From: Pseudomonas oryzihabitans
Lineage (GTDB): Bacteria; Pseudomonadota; Gammaproteobacteria; Pseudomonadales; Pseudomonadaceae
Assembly (NCBI RefSeq): GCF_001518815.1
Contig: NZ_CP013987.1
Span: forward strand, 3,060,501 to 3,124,500
DNA length: 64,000 nt
Reading direction: 5' to 3'
Part shown: positions 38,262 through 46,497 of the stretch, in pieces
Numbering within the stretch: position 1 is the stretch's first letter
Layout of the letters: the number at the start of each line of letters is the position of its first letter
Notes under the pieces: generated by a model
Seen by the model: only the letters and a program-made list of their open reading frames with translations
Databases searched by the model: none
What the model was told of the DNA's origin: nothing
Translations under genes and position numbers: made by a program

Positions 38262-40643
38262 ATGGTCTCGCCTCTTTCCTTTCGCCGGCGCGCGCCTCTG
38301 CGCCTCGCTACCCTCGGCCTGTTGACGACCCTCGCCGGTTGCCAGTACTTCGCCGAGGAGCAGCCGACTCGCAATCAGCCGCAACTCAAGGGCAGCCTGC
38401 CCCTGCGTGGCCTGGCGCAGACCGCTTCGGTGCGCCGTAACGCCGATGGCCAGCCGTTGATCGAGACCACCACCTTCCACGACGCCCTCTTCGCCCTCGG
38501 CTACGTTCACGCCAGCGAACGCCTGGCGCAGATGGTCGAGCTGCGCCTGCTGGCCCAGGGTCGGCTGGCCGAAGCCTATGGTGACAGCCGGCTGGATACC
38601 GACCGTTTCATGCGCGCGGTCGATCTGCGCAAGGCTGCCCAGGTGGCTTACAGCAACGCCTCGCCGCGCATGAAGACCTTTTTCGAGGTCTATGCCCGGG
38701 GCGTCAATGCCTACCTCTATCGCGCCGGCGAGCGAGTCGAGTTGGATGGCCACGAGTACCGCGCCGAGTACTGGAAGCCGGAAGACAGTGCCCTGCTCTT
38801 CGAACTGCTGAACTTCGCCCAGGCAGTGGACCTGCGCAAGGAGACCGCCGCGCTGGCACTGGCCGCCCAGGTCGGCCCCGAGCGCCTCGCCTGGCTGCTG
38901 CCCACCTATCCGGACGAACCCCTGCCCGAGGAGGAGACGGCCAAGCTGCGCGGCTTGAATCTGCGGGGCCAGTTGCCCGGCCTCGACGCCCTGCTGGACG
39001 TCCAGCGCCAGCTGGCGCAACTGGCGCCCTTCGGTGGCCCGACCGGTACCGCCTGGGCGGCCACTCCGGGCCACACCCGCAGCGGCCGCAGCCTGCTCGG
39101 GGTGGACAAGGTCAGCGCCTTCAATGGCCAGTCGCCCTTCACCCTGGTGACCCTGAGAGCGCCCCGTTTCGAAGCCGTGGGCACCACCCTGCCCGGCCTG
39201 CCGCTGCTGCTCGATGGCTACAACGGCAAGCTGGCCTGGGGCGCCGCGACCCTGATGGGCGACAGCCAGGACCTCTACCTCGAGCGCCTGCAACGCCAGG
39301 GCGGTCGCCTGCAGGTGCAGAGCGGCGGCCAGTGGCAACCCGCCGGCGAACGGGTGGAAACCTTCTTCGTGCGCGGCGAGAAACCGCGTCGCGAAACCCT
39401 TTACACCAGCCCGCGCGGCCCCCTGCTGAATCTGGCGCTGGCGCCGGACGCCAACGGCTATGGCCTGGCCTTGCGCAGCAGCCGTCTGGAAGCCGACAAG
39501 AGCCTGGACGCGCTCTTCGACCTGTCCCGCGCCAAGGACGTGGAACGCGCCTTCGAACTGGCCCGCGAGCTACGCGCCAGTGACTGGAACCTGGTGTTCG
39601 CCGATGCCGAGCACGTCGGCTGGCAGGTGACCGGGCGCTATCCCAATCGCCGCAGCGGTTTGGGGCTGCTGCCCTCGCCCGGCTGGGACGAGCGTTACGC
39701 CTGGGACGGCTACGCCGATCCCATGCTGCACCCCTATGATCAGGACCCGGCCCAGGGCTGGCTGGGCGCCGCCAACCAGCGTGTGGTGCCGCGCGGCTAC
39801 GGCATGCAGCTGTCCAGCAACTGGTCGGGCCCCGAGCGCCAGGAGCGCCTGGCGCAACTGGCCGGGCGCTCGGCGCGCCTGGACAGCCGCGACGCCATGG
39901 CGCTACAGCAGGACCAGACCACCACCCTCGCCGCCAAGCTGAAGACGCAACTCGACGCCCCCGGCTTCGCCGCCCCGCTGCGCCAGGCCATCGCGGCGCT
40001 ACCCGCTGCCCAGCGCCAGGCGGCGGAAGAAGCCCTGCGGCGTCTGCAGAACTTCGACGGTCGCCTGGCCGCCGGCTCAGCCGATGCGGCGCTCTACGAG
40101 GCCTTCTTGCAGGTTTTGGCCGAACAGACCTTCGCCGATGAACTGGGTGGCACCAGGAGCAAGGCCTGGCAGGCCTTCACCACCCTTAGCGACACCGGCT
40201 ACAACGCCATCGTCGATCACCTCCTGGCCCGCGACGACAGCCCCTATTGGGATGACGTCAGCACGGCCACCCGCGAAGACAAGCCGGCGATCTTCGCCCG
40301 CTCCCTGGCCGGGGCCATTGCGACCTGCGAGGCCAAGCTGAGCAGCGATCGCGCCGCCTGGCAGTGGGGCCGCCTGCATCGTCTGGACGGCAATGCGAGC
40401 GGTGGTGACGGCTCGACCCTGGACCTGACCGCCAGCCACTGGGGCGGTAACGATCAGGTCTGGCTGGCACCCGCACTTCGCCTAGTGGTGGACTTCGGCC
40501 TGGCCGAACCCCTGCAGGCGAGTCAGGCCGGCACCCCGGGCAAGGGGTGGGCCCAAGGGCAGTATCGGAGCCTGCCGCTGCAGCCACAGAATCTGGAGCG
40601 CGTCTATGGGCGCGACCGCCTGCTGTTGATCCCGCAGAAGTAG
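38262..40643 (+). CDS. Penicillin-acylase-family lipoprotein, likely non-canonical
   Basis: The 793-residue protein has a lipoprotein signal with lipobox LAGC and Cys27, then the full penicillin/acyl-homoserine-lactone acylase architecture: alpha chain, junction and beta chain with GYNGKLAWG. Active members are cut before a Ser in an S-N-x-W context, and that Ser becomes the N-terminal nucleophile. Here the junction reads PTGTAW (260-265), with Gly at the Ser position and Thr at the Asn position, and the later DPH is also lost. Classical self-processing is therefore doubtful. The gene is intact and ends at a strong terminator. Confidence 0.8.
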   Translation: MVSPLSFRRRAPLRLATLGLLTTLAGCQYFAEEQPTRNQPQLKGSLPLRGLAQTASVRRNADGQPLIETTTFHDALFALGYVHASERLAQMVELRLLAQGRLAEAYGDSRLDTDRFMRAVDLRKAAQVAYSNASPRMKTFFEVYARGVNAYLYRAGERVELDGHEYRAEYWKPEDSALLFELLNFAQAVDLRKETAALALAAQVGPERLAWLLPTYPDEPLPEEETAKLRGLNLRGQLPGLDALLDVQRQLAQLAPFGGPTGTAWAATPGHTRSGRSLLGVDKVSAFNGQSPFTLVTLRAPRFEAVGTTLPGLPLLLDGYNGKLAWGAATLMGDSQDLYLERLQRQGGRLQVQSGGQWQPAGERVETFFVRGEKPRRETLYTSPRGPLLNLALAPDANGYGLALRSSRLEADKSLDALFDLSRAKDVERAFELARELRASDWNLVFADAEHVGWQVTGRYPNRRSGLGLLPSPGWDERYAWDGYADPMLHPYDQDPAQGWLGAANQRVVPRGYGMQLSSNWSGPERQERLAQLAGRSARLDSRDAMALQQDQTTTLAAKLKTQLDAPGFAAPLRQAIAALPAAQRQAAEEALRRLQNFDGRLAAGSADAALYEAFLQVLAEQTFADELGGTRSKAWQAFTTLSDTGYNAIVDHLLARDDSPYWDDVSTATREDKPAIFARSLAGAIATCEAKLSSDRAAWQWGRLHRLDGNASGGDGSTLDLTASHWGGNDQVWLAPALRLVVDFGLAEPLQASQAGTPGKGWAQGQYRSLPLQPQNLERVYGRDRLLLIPQK

Positions 40644-40657
40644 ACTTCTCCTCCGGC

Positions 40658-40681
40658 AACCCGCGACTTGGCGCGGGTTTT
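40658..40681 (+). terminator. Intrinsic terminator of the acylase-like gene
   Basis: An 8-bp stem (AACCCGCG / CGCGGGTT) with a six-base loop is followed by a T-run, 15 bases after the stop. The rest of the gap to nasS contains a 7-bp hairpin but no gene. Confidence 0.8.
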
Positions 40682-40887
40682 GCCCCTGCCCTGGCAGACC
40701 TCAGCCGGCGTCGTCTCCTTTCACCGCGCCGCGGACCGCTGTAGAGGCGCGGTCCCGCAGGTGCCTGGCAATGGAAGCGCCCGGTGATGGTGCCGTGCCT
40801 GTCACCACAATGGTGCAGGCCCTAGTCGAGACGTCCATAGCGGTGCACAGAGAGGCGCCCTGGCGTCCGTCAGCCGCCGGAGACACC

Positions 40888-42084
40888 ATGCCTGCCCAGT
40901 TTCCTCCTCACGCCGCGCATCTCTGGGTCGCGGGTTCGGATGCCCCGGAAAAGCCCGAGCTCAATCTGGGCTTCCTGCCCCTGAGCGACGCCGCCTCGCT
41001 AATCGTGGCGGCGACCCAGGGCTTTGGCGAGCCACACGGCCTGACCCTGAACCTGCACCGCCAGCCATCCTGGTCGGCCCTGCGCGACAACCTGCTCAAC
41101 GGCCACCTCGACGCCGCCCACTGCCTCTATGGCCTGGTCTATGGCATGCACCTGGGGCTGGGCGGCACTCCCGCCACCGACATGGCGGTGCTTATGGGTC
41201 TCGCGCAGAATGGCCAGAGCCTCAACCTGGCGCGCAGCCTGACCCGGGAAGGGGTTCAGGACACGGCCTCGCTGGTCGAGCGGATCCGCCAGCCGGGCAC
41301 CAGCCCCCTGACCCTGGCGCACACCTTTCCCACCGGCACCCACATTTTCTGGCTCTACTACTGGCTGGCCGCCCAGGGCATTCATCCGCTACGGGACGTG
41401 CGCACCGCGCTGGTACCACCACCGCAGATGCCCGAGCACCTGGCCGCCGGCCGGGTCGATGGCTTCTGCGTCGGCGAACCCTGGGGCGCCGCCGCCGTCG
41501 CCCGCGGCCAGGGTTTCACCCTGACCACCACCCAGGCGATCTGGCCGGACCATCCGGAAAAGGTGCTGGCCTGCACCGGCCGCTTCGCCGAGCGCTATCC
41601 CAATACGGCCCGGGCGTTAATCCGCACCCTGCTCGATGCCAGCCGCTTCATCGAGGAAAGTCGTGAGAACCGCCTCGGCACCGCCCAGCTGATCAGCGAT
41701 GCCGCCTACGTGAACGCCGATCCGGCGCTGCTGGCCGGACGCTTCCTCGGCCACTACGAAGATGGCCTCGACCACCGCTGGGAGGACGAACATCCCCTGG
41801 CCTTCCATCGCCAGGGCGCGGTCAACCCGCCCTATCTCTCCGACGGCCTCTGGTTCCTTACCCAGTTCCGCCGCTGGGGCCTGCTGCGCGAGGACCCGGA
41901 CTACTTGGCCATCGCCGAGGCCGTGCAATGCACCGAGCTGTACCGCGAGGCTGCCACCGAGCTCGGTCTGGCGGTACCGCCGCCCCGGCGCAGCAGCACC
42001 CTGTTCGACGGTCGCACCTGGGACGGCAGTGATCCAGCCGGTTACGCCCGCAGCTTCGCCATCCACGCGCTCAGCGATCACTAG
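40888..42084 (+). CDS. nasS: NasS-type nitrate/nitrite sensor (periplasmic-binding fold, cytoplasmic)
   Basis: NasS binds NasT in the absence of nitrate or nitrite and releases it when the ligand binds. The 398-residue protein is a NrtA/CmpA-like binding fold without a signal peptide, which fits a cytoplasmic sensor rather than a transport protein. Typical stretches are LNLGFLPLSDAASLIVA, HCLYGLVYGMHLGLGG and GFCVGEPWGAAAV. The start was chosen at MPAQF with GGAG 6 bases upstream; an earlier ATG lacks such a site. The gap to nasT is 11 bases. Confidence 0.88.
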   Translation: MPAQFPPHAAHLWVAGSDAPEKPELNLGFLPLSDAASLIVAATQGFGEPHGLTLNLHRQPSWSALRDNLLNGHLDAAHCLYGLVYGMHLGLGGTPATDMAVLMGLAQNGQSLNLARSLTREGVQDTASLVERIRQPGTSPLTLAHTFPTGTHIFWLYYWLAAQGIHPLRDVRTALVPPPQMPEHLAAGRVDGFCVGEPWGAAAVARGQGFTLTTTQAIWPDHPEKVLACTGRFAERYPNTARALIRTLLDASRFIEESRENRLGTAQLISDAAYVNADPALLAGRFLGHYEDGLDHRWEDEHPLAFHRQGAVNPPYLSDGLWFLTQFRRWGLLREDPDYLAIAEAVQCTELYREAATELGLAVPPPRRSSTLFDGRTWDGSDPAGYARSFAIHALSDH

Positions 42085-42095
42085 GGAGAACGACC

Positions 42096-42668
42096 TTGCG
42101 CATTCTGCTCATCGACGACACCCCCAAGCAGGTCGGCCGCCTGAAGAGCGCGCTGATCGAAGCCGGTTTCGAGGTCATCGAGGAATCCGGCCTGACCATC
42201 GACCTGCCGGCGCGCATCGAGACGCTACGGCCGGACGTCATCCTGTTCGACACCCAGTCACCCGGTCGCGACGTCATGGAACAGGTCTGTCTGGTGACCC
42301 GCGACCAGCCGCGCCCCATCGTCATGTTCACCGACGAACACGACCCGGCGGTGATGCGCCGGGCCATCCAGTCCGGCGTAAGCGCCTATATCGTGGAGGG
42401 CATCCAGACCAGTCGCCTGCAGGCCATCATCGACGTCGCCCGCGCCCGCTTCGAGACCGACCAGGCGCTGCGCGCCGAACTCCAGGCCCGCGAGCAGCAG
42501 TTGCTGGAGCGCAAGAAGGTCGACCAGGCCAAGGGCCTGCTGATGAAGATGCGTGGTTGCAGCGAGGACGAGGCCTACACCCTGATGCGCCGCCAGGCCA
42601 TGAGCAAGCAACAGAAGCTGATCCAGGTGGCCGACCAGATCATCGCCATGAGCGAATTGCTGGGCTGA
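42096..42668 (+). CDS. nasT: NasT, ANTAR-domain antiterminator
   Basis: NasT binds hairpins in the leader of nitrate-assimilation mRNAs and prevents termination. The 190-residue protein has a receiver-like domain with Asp7/Asp8 and Asp52. A coiled helix leads into the RNA-binding ANTAR domain (about 130-186), recognisable in KVDQAKGLLMKMRGCSEDEA and TLMRRQAM. It begins with TTG, supported by GGGAGAA upstream. It forms a two-gene operon with nasS. A likely target leader lies at 46364-46468. Confidence 0.92.
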   Translation: MRILLIDDTPKQVGRLKSALIEAGFEVIEESGLTIDLPARIETLRPDVILFDTQSPGRDVMEQVCLVTRDQPRPIVMFTDEHDPAVMRRAIQSGVSAYIVEGIQTSRLQAIIDVARARFETDQALRAELQAREQQLLERKKVDQAKGLLMKMRGCSEDEAYTLMRRQAMSKQQKLIQVADQIIAMSELLG

Positions 42669-42766
42669 ACCGGCGCCAGGGGCAGAACTCTGGAAATAGT
42701 CTGGCACCGATTTGTGTGGCAATATCCGCGCCCCCTGGATATCCACGCTCGAAAAGGACTTCTGTC

Positions 42767-43090
42767 ATGAGCTCGCTGCAAGCTGAAATGCTGGTCGAAC
42801 AAAAGGTCGCCAATGCGCGCAAATCCACCGGCGCCGCCTACCTGATCTGGTTTTTTCTCGGCATGCTCGGCGGTCATCGCTTTTACCTCGGCCGCACCGG
42901 CACCGCCGCCATCATGCTGGTGCTCTCGCTGCTCGGCTGGGTCACCTTCTTCATCCCCTGGATCATCCTGGGTATCTGGTGCCTGATCGACGCCTTCCTC
43001 ATCCCTGGCATGATCCAGCAGCATCAGGACAAGGCACGCCAGCAGGCGCGGCTGGAAGTGGCGGCGCTGCAGACGAGCCACGCGCTCTGA
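42767..43090 (+). CDS. TM2-domain membrane protein
   Basis: The 107-residue protein has the TM2 pattern: a short cytoplasmic start with Lys residues, a first helix AYLIWFFLGMLGGHRFYLG, a GRTGTA turn, and a second helix ending at WCLIDAFLIPGM. The DAF acidic motif after helix two is typical. A charged helical tail rich in Gln and Arg follows. The role of TM2 proteins in bacteria is unknown. The ATG has AAGGA 8 bases upstream. It lies 98 bases after nasT. Confidence 0.85.
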   Translation: MSSLQAEMLVEQKVANARKSTGAAYLIWFFLGMLGGHRFYLGRTGTAAIMLVLSLLGWVTFFIPWIILGIWCLIDAFLIPGMIQQHQDKARQQARLEVAALQTSHAL

Positions 43091-43240
43091 GCCGTTCCGG
43101 GGCGCTTCGCCACCCGACAGCACCCCGCTGATTTTTTCCTCGACAAGCGCAGCGGCCTGCGGCTACTGTCCGCTGCAGGTCACCTCCTGTGACCCACGTC
43201 GCTCGGACGGTTCCGGGCGCTTACGTACTTCGAGGAACGC

Positions 43241-44482
43241 ATGACTGATTCCAGTCCCGTGCGCCGCTTTGCGCGCATCGATCGCCTGCCCCCCTACGTC
43301 TTCAACATCACCGCCGAACTCAAGATGGCCGCGCGCCGTCGGGGTGAGGACATCATCGATCTGTCCATGGGCAATCCCGACGGCCCTACCCCGCCGCACA
43401 TCGTCGAGAAGCTCTGCCAAGTCGCCCAGCGCGAAGACACTCACGGCTATTCCAGCTCCAAGGGCATTCCCCGCCTGCGTCGCGCCATCTCCCACTGGTA
43501 TCGCGACCGCTATCAGGTGGAAATCGACGCCGACAGCGAAGCCATCGTCACCATTGGCTCCAAGGAAGGCCTGGCGCACCTGATGCTGGCGACCCTGGAT
43601 GCCGGCGACACCGTACTGGTGCCCAACCCCAGCTACCCGATCCACATCTATGGCGCGGTGATCGCCGGGGCACAGGTGCGCTCGGTGCCCCTGGTGCAGG
43701 GCATGGACTTCTTCGCCGAACTGGAAAGAGCCATCCGCGAGAGCATTCCCAAGCCGAAGATGATGATCCTCGGTTTCCCTTCCAACCCCACCGCCCAATG
43801 CGTGGAGCTGGACTTCTTCGAGCGCGTGGTGGAATTGGCCAAGCGCTACAACGTGCTGGTGGTGCACGACCTGGCCTATGCCGACATCGTCTTCGACGGC
43901 TGGCAGGCGCCCTCCATCATGCAGGTGCCCGGGGCCAAGGACATCGCGGTGGAATTCTTCACCCTGTCCAAGAGCTACAACATGGCCGGCTGGCGGATCG
44001 GCTTCATGGTCGGCAATCCCGAGCTGGTCGCCGCCCTGGCGCGGATCAAGAGCTACCACGACTATGGCACCTTCACCCCACTGCAGGTGGCGGCCATCGC
44101 CGCCCTGGAAGGCGACCAGCAGTGCGTGCGCGACATCGCCCAGCAGTACCAGCAGCGTCGTGACGTGCTGGTGCGTGGCCTGCACGAAGCCGGCTGGATG
44201 GTGGAGATCCCCAAGGCCTCCATGTACGTCTGGGCCAAGATTCCCGAGCCCTACGCCCAGCTGGGCTCGCTGGAATTCGCCAAGAAGCTGCTCGCCGAGG
44301 CCAAGGTCTGCGTCTCGCCAGGTCTGGGCTTCGGGGACTATGGCGACGACCACGTGCGCTTCGCGCTGATCGAGAACCAGGACCGCATCCGCCAGGCGGT
44401 GCGCGGTATCAAGCAGATGTTCCGCGCCGATGGCCTGCTGCCCAAGGTTGCCTCGCGTAAAACGGGGGTCGAACCGGCCTGA
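43241..44482 (+). CDS. alaC: Alanine-forming aminotransferase AlaC
   Basis: AlaC is a PLP-dependent class I aminotransferase that makes alanine from pyruvate and glutamate. The 413-residue protein has the conserved [12 protein letters not shown] start, the GSKEGLAHL cofactor contact, [10 protein letters not shown], and the PLP-binding Lys in [15 protein letters not shown]. The start ATG follows CGAGGAACGC. It appears to be transcribed alone. The family can also use other amino acids, so the substrate call rests on similarity. Confidence 0.9.
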   Translation: MTDSSPVRRFARIDRLPPYVFNITAELKMAARRRGEDIIDLSMGNPDGPTPPHIVEKLCQVAQREDTHGYSSSKGIPRLRRAISHWYRDRYQVEIDADSEAIVTIGSKEGLAHLMLATLDAGDTVLVPNPSYPIHIYGAVIAGAQVRSVPLVQGMDFFAELERAIRESIPKPKMMILGFPSNPTAQCVELDFFERVVELAKRYNVLVVHDLAYADIVFDGWQAPSIMQVPGAKDIAVEFFTLSKSYNMAGWRIGFMVGNPELVAALARIKSYHDYGTFTPLQVAAIAALEGDQQCVRDIAQQYQQRRDVLVRGLHEAGWMVEIPKASMYVWAKIPEPYAQLGSLEFAKKLLAEAKVCVSPGLGFGDYGDDHVRFALIENQDRIRQAVRGIKQMFRADGLLPKVASRKTGVEPA

Positions 44483-44576
44483 GTCATCGCCGCGCCGTCG
44501 ACCGGCGGCGCGGCGAATCCTTGCCGGTTCTGGTGTTCCAAGCTATAAGCGCCTAGTGCACCCTCGGGATATCGTC

Positions 44577-44771
44577 ATGCTGAAAGGCCTGTTCAACCTG
44601 CTCAAATCGCCCTCCGCGGACGACCTCAAGCTGGCCGCGAGCATCAACAACTCCTACAAGTCCATGCGCGTGGTCGGCCGCGGCACCCTGCGCATCGACC
44701 CGGCGGAGGTCTTCGACTCCCCCGAATTCAAGGAAGACCTGGACCGCGCCCGGCGGCTCATCAACCGCTGA
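44577..44771 (+). CDS. Small hypothetical protein, 64 aa
   Basis: A short basic protein with MLKGLFNLLKSPSADDLKLA at its start, probably an amphipathic helix, and an otherwise polar sequence. No domain is known to me. An in-frame GTG lies seven codons upstream, but the ATG with GGGAT before it seems more likely. Its stop overlaps the next start by one base (TGATG), so it is coupled to the membrane protein that follows and probably works with it. Confidence 0.65.
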   Translation: MLKGLFNLLKSPSADDLKLAASINNSYKSMRVVGRGTLRIDPAEVFDSPEFKEDLDRARRLINR

Positions 44772-45526
44772 TGTTCCTGCTGCTGCTCCTGCCGATCCTG
44801 GTCAGCGGTTTTCTCGTCTGCCACAAGCATCCGCTGTACTTCTATCGCCTGCATCGCTACGAGGGCCAGTACCTCTATCTGCAGAGCGCCCGCTTCGGTC
44901 TGTTCTGCACCCTGCTCGCCGTGAGCCTGCACCTGGGCATCGCCCAATTGCTGCAGGGGCGCAGCTGGTCATGGGGTGAGCGGACCTTTTCCCTCGACTA
45001 TTTCGCGGGTCTCGCCGAGTTGTTGCGCCGCACTGGTACCCTGGACGATCCGCTGCAGGCCGCCTGGATCCTGCTGGTGACGGTGACCGCCTTGCTGATC
45101 CCCACGGCCTGGGCAGCACTGGCTCGCTCGACCATCAAGCGCAAGTACGGCCTGACCGAGGACAACTACCGCACCTTTATCCTGGCCGGCATCCTCAAGG
45201 ACAGTCCGCTGGACGATCTGCTGATGACCGCCTCGATCAACCGGGAGACGCTGATGCTGACCCTGGAAGAGCGCAAGGTGTATGTCGGTCGCATTACCAC
45301 CCTGGGCGAGCCGAGCGAAACGGAAGGGGCCGACCAGGACGTCTGCATCAAGCCGATCATGAGTGGCTACCGCGACAAGGACAAACTCTGGGTGACCTTC
45401 ACCACCCATTATGCGGACAAGGGCAAGGACATCTACCTGACGCTGAAACAGAGCCAGATCGTCTCGGCGACGCGCTTCGATTTCGACGCCTATGAAGCGT
45501 TTCGCTCAAGCGTCAGCCGCAATTGA
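44771..45526 (+). CDS. Hypothetical inner-membrane protein, 251 aa
   Basis: The protein has three hydrophobic segments, at about 1-17, 42-62 and 96-116. A cytoplasmic half (120-251) containing the ERKVYVGRITTLGEPSE and DIYLTLKQSQIVSATRFDFD stretches follows. It looks like a membrane protein with a soluble beta-rich domain. I know no family name. It is coupled to the 64-residue gene in front. Confidence 0.7.
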   Translation: MFLLLLLPILVSGFLVCHKHPLYFYRLHRYEGQYLYLQSARFGLFCTLLAVSLHLGIAQLLQGRSWSWGERTFSLDYFAGLAELLRRTGTLDDPLQAAWILLVTVTALLIPTAWAALARSTIKRKYGLTEDNYRTFILAGILKDSPLDDLLMTASINRETLMLTLEERKVYVGRITTLGEPSETEGADQDVCIKPIMSGYRDKDKLWVTFTTHYADKGKDIYLTLKQSQIVSATRFDFDAYEAFRSSVSRN

Positions 45527-45649
45527 TAGGGTTTGGCGACGCTTTCGCAGGGAACGTATGACTTTTTAGGCAGGTCCCATTTTGCAGGCGCATTCACTGC
45601 CACGCGGTGACGCCCTTTCCTAACTGCCTAAGAAATCAGGAGCACGTCC

Positions 45650-46165
45650 ATGACGCCCATGCTGAAGAAAGCCTCCAGCCTGTCCCTCGCCATCCTGCTG
45701 GCTGCCGGTGCCGGTCTGGCCCAGGCCGCTGACAAGCTGTCTCCGGCCGAATTCGTCGACGACGCCTCGGCCAAGGGCATCGCTGAGATCGAAGCAGGCA
45801 AGCTGGCCCTGGAAAAGAGCAAGTCCCAGGACATCAAGACCTTCGCCCAGAGCATGATCGACGACCACACCAAGGCCAACGAGCAGCTCAAGAGCCTGGC
45901 CCAGGAGAAGAAGCTGAAAGTCTCCACAGACGCAGAGCTGATGGACAAGGCCAAGGCCATGATCCTGCAGGTGCGTGACGATTCCTTCGATCGCTCCTAC
46001 GCCAACAACCAGGTCGTAGCCCACGAGCAGACCATCGAGATCTTCCGCACCGAAGCCAAGAACAGCGATGACGCCGCGCTGAAGGCTTTCGCCGAGAAGA
46101 CTCTGCCGAAGCTGGAACACCACCTGCAGGAAGCCAAGGCGCTGCAGACCAAGTACGCCAAGTAA
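45650..46165 (+). CDS. DUF4142 periplasmic protein
   Basis: The 171-residue protein has a signal peptide (about 1-26, ending AQA) and a helical DUF4142 domain. Typical are DDASAKGIAEIEAGKLALEK, the AQSMIDDHTKANEQL helix and the C-terminal FAEKTLPKLEHHLQEAKAL. DUF4142 proteins resemble ferritin-like four-helix bundles; their role is not established. The ATG is preceded by AGGAG. The gap in front holds a spaced inverted repeat, TTAGGCAG at 45566 and CTGCCTAA at 45624. It ends at a strong terminator. Confidence 0.9.
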   Translation: MTPMLKKASSLSLAILLAAGAGLAQAADKLSPAEFVDDASAKGIAEIEAGKLALEKSKSQDIKTFAQSMIDDHTKANEQLKSLAQEKKLKVSTDAELMDKAKAMILQVRDDSFDRSYANNQVVAHEQTIEIFRTEAKNSDDAALKAFAEKTLPKLEHHLQEAKALQTKYAK

Positions 46166-46182
46166 TAGGGTTATCCCGATAG

Positions 46183-46216
46183 AAAAGGCCGTGGCGAGTG
46201 ATCGCCACGGCCTTTT
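46183..46216 (+). terminator. Intrinsic terminator of the DUF4142 gene
   Basis: Perfect 15-bp arms (AAAAGGCCGTGGCGA and its complement) enclose a four-base loop, followed by a T-rich tail. It isolates the DUF4142 transcript from the nitrate transporter leader. Confidence 0.9.
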
Positions 46217-46287
46217 CTTTTAGCCTATCGCGGCCGCTCCCACAGGGCGCCAATAGAGGGCGACTTTTTGTAGCTACGCCCAATCCT

Positions 46288-46303
46288 TGGGCGGTGGCTT
46301 GCC
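46288..46303 (+). promoter_or_regulatory. Candidate sigma-54 promoter of the nitrate transporter
   Basis: TGGGCGGTGGCTTGCC has the invariant GG and GC spaced by 10 bases and a full TTGC at -12, but only partly matches the -24 block. Nitrogen-regulated genes commonly use sigma-54. Transcription would start near 46314, leaving a leader of about 185 bases that contains the hairpins and terminator listed next. Confidence 0.45.
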
Positions 46304-46363
46304 CCGATACCCATTCCGAATCCCGCCAAGGCCCGTGACTACCGGGCTCGCACGACTTGGCGT

Positions 46364-46407
46364 CGCTCTTGCAAAGACCTGGGCAGCGGTGGCCAACGGC
46401 GGTCACC
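46364..46407 (+). promoter_or_regulatory. ANTAR-type RNA hairpins in the nitrate transporter leader
   Basis: The second hairpin (46388-46407) has a 7-bp stem, GGTGGCC with GGTCACC including one G-U pair. Its hexaloop AACGGC has the A at position 1 and G at position 4 that ANTAR proteins recognise. The first (46364-46388) is less regular: CGCTCTT pairs with GGGCAGCG around a loop holding AAAGAC, again A at 1 and G at 4. The arms of the two touch, as in known two-hairpin ANTAR targets. Confidence 0.55.
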
Positions 46408-46419
46408 CCAATCGACAAA

Positions 46420-46468
46420 GGCGTCAGTTCACCTCCCGGCAACGGGTCAGGGTGACTGGCGCCTTTTT
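46420..46468 (+). terminator. Leader terminator, probably relieved by NasT
   Basis: A long stem starting GGCGTCAG and closing with CTGGCGCC contains an inner CCCG-GCAA-CGGG hairpin and is followed by TTTTT. It stands 29 bases before the transporter ATG, so it acts on the leader and not on the previous gene, which has its own terminator. Confidence 0.75.
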
Positions 46469-46497
46469 CATGCCCGTGACGTGCCCGAGGTGCCTCC

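Noticed and set aside
40770-40800. Sigma-54 promoter before nasS
   Set aside because: TGGCAATGGAAGCGC has the GG-GC spacing but lacks the TTGC of the -12 element, so it is too weak to report.
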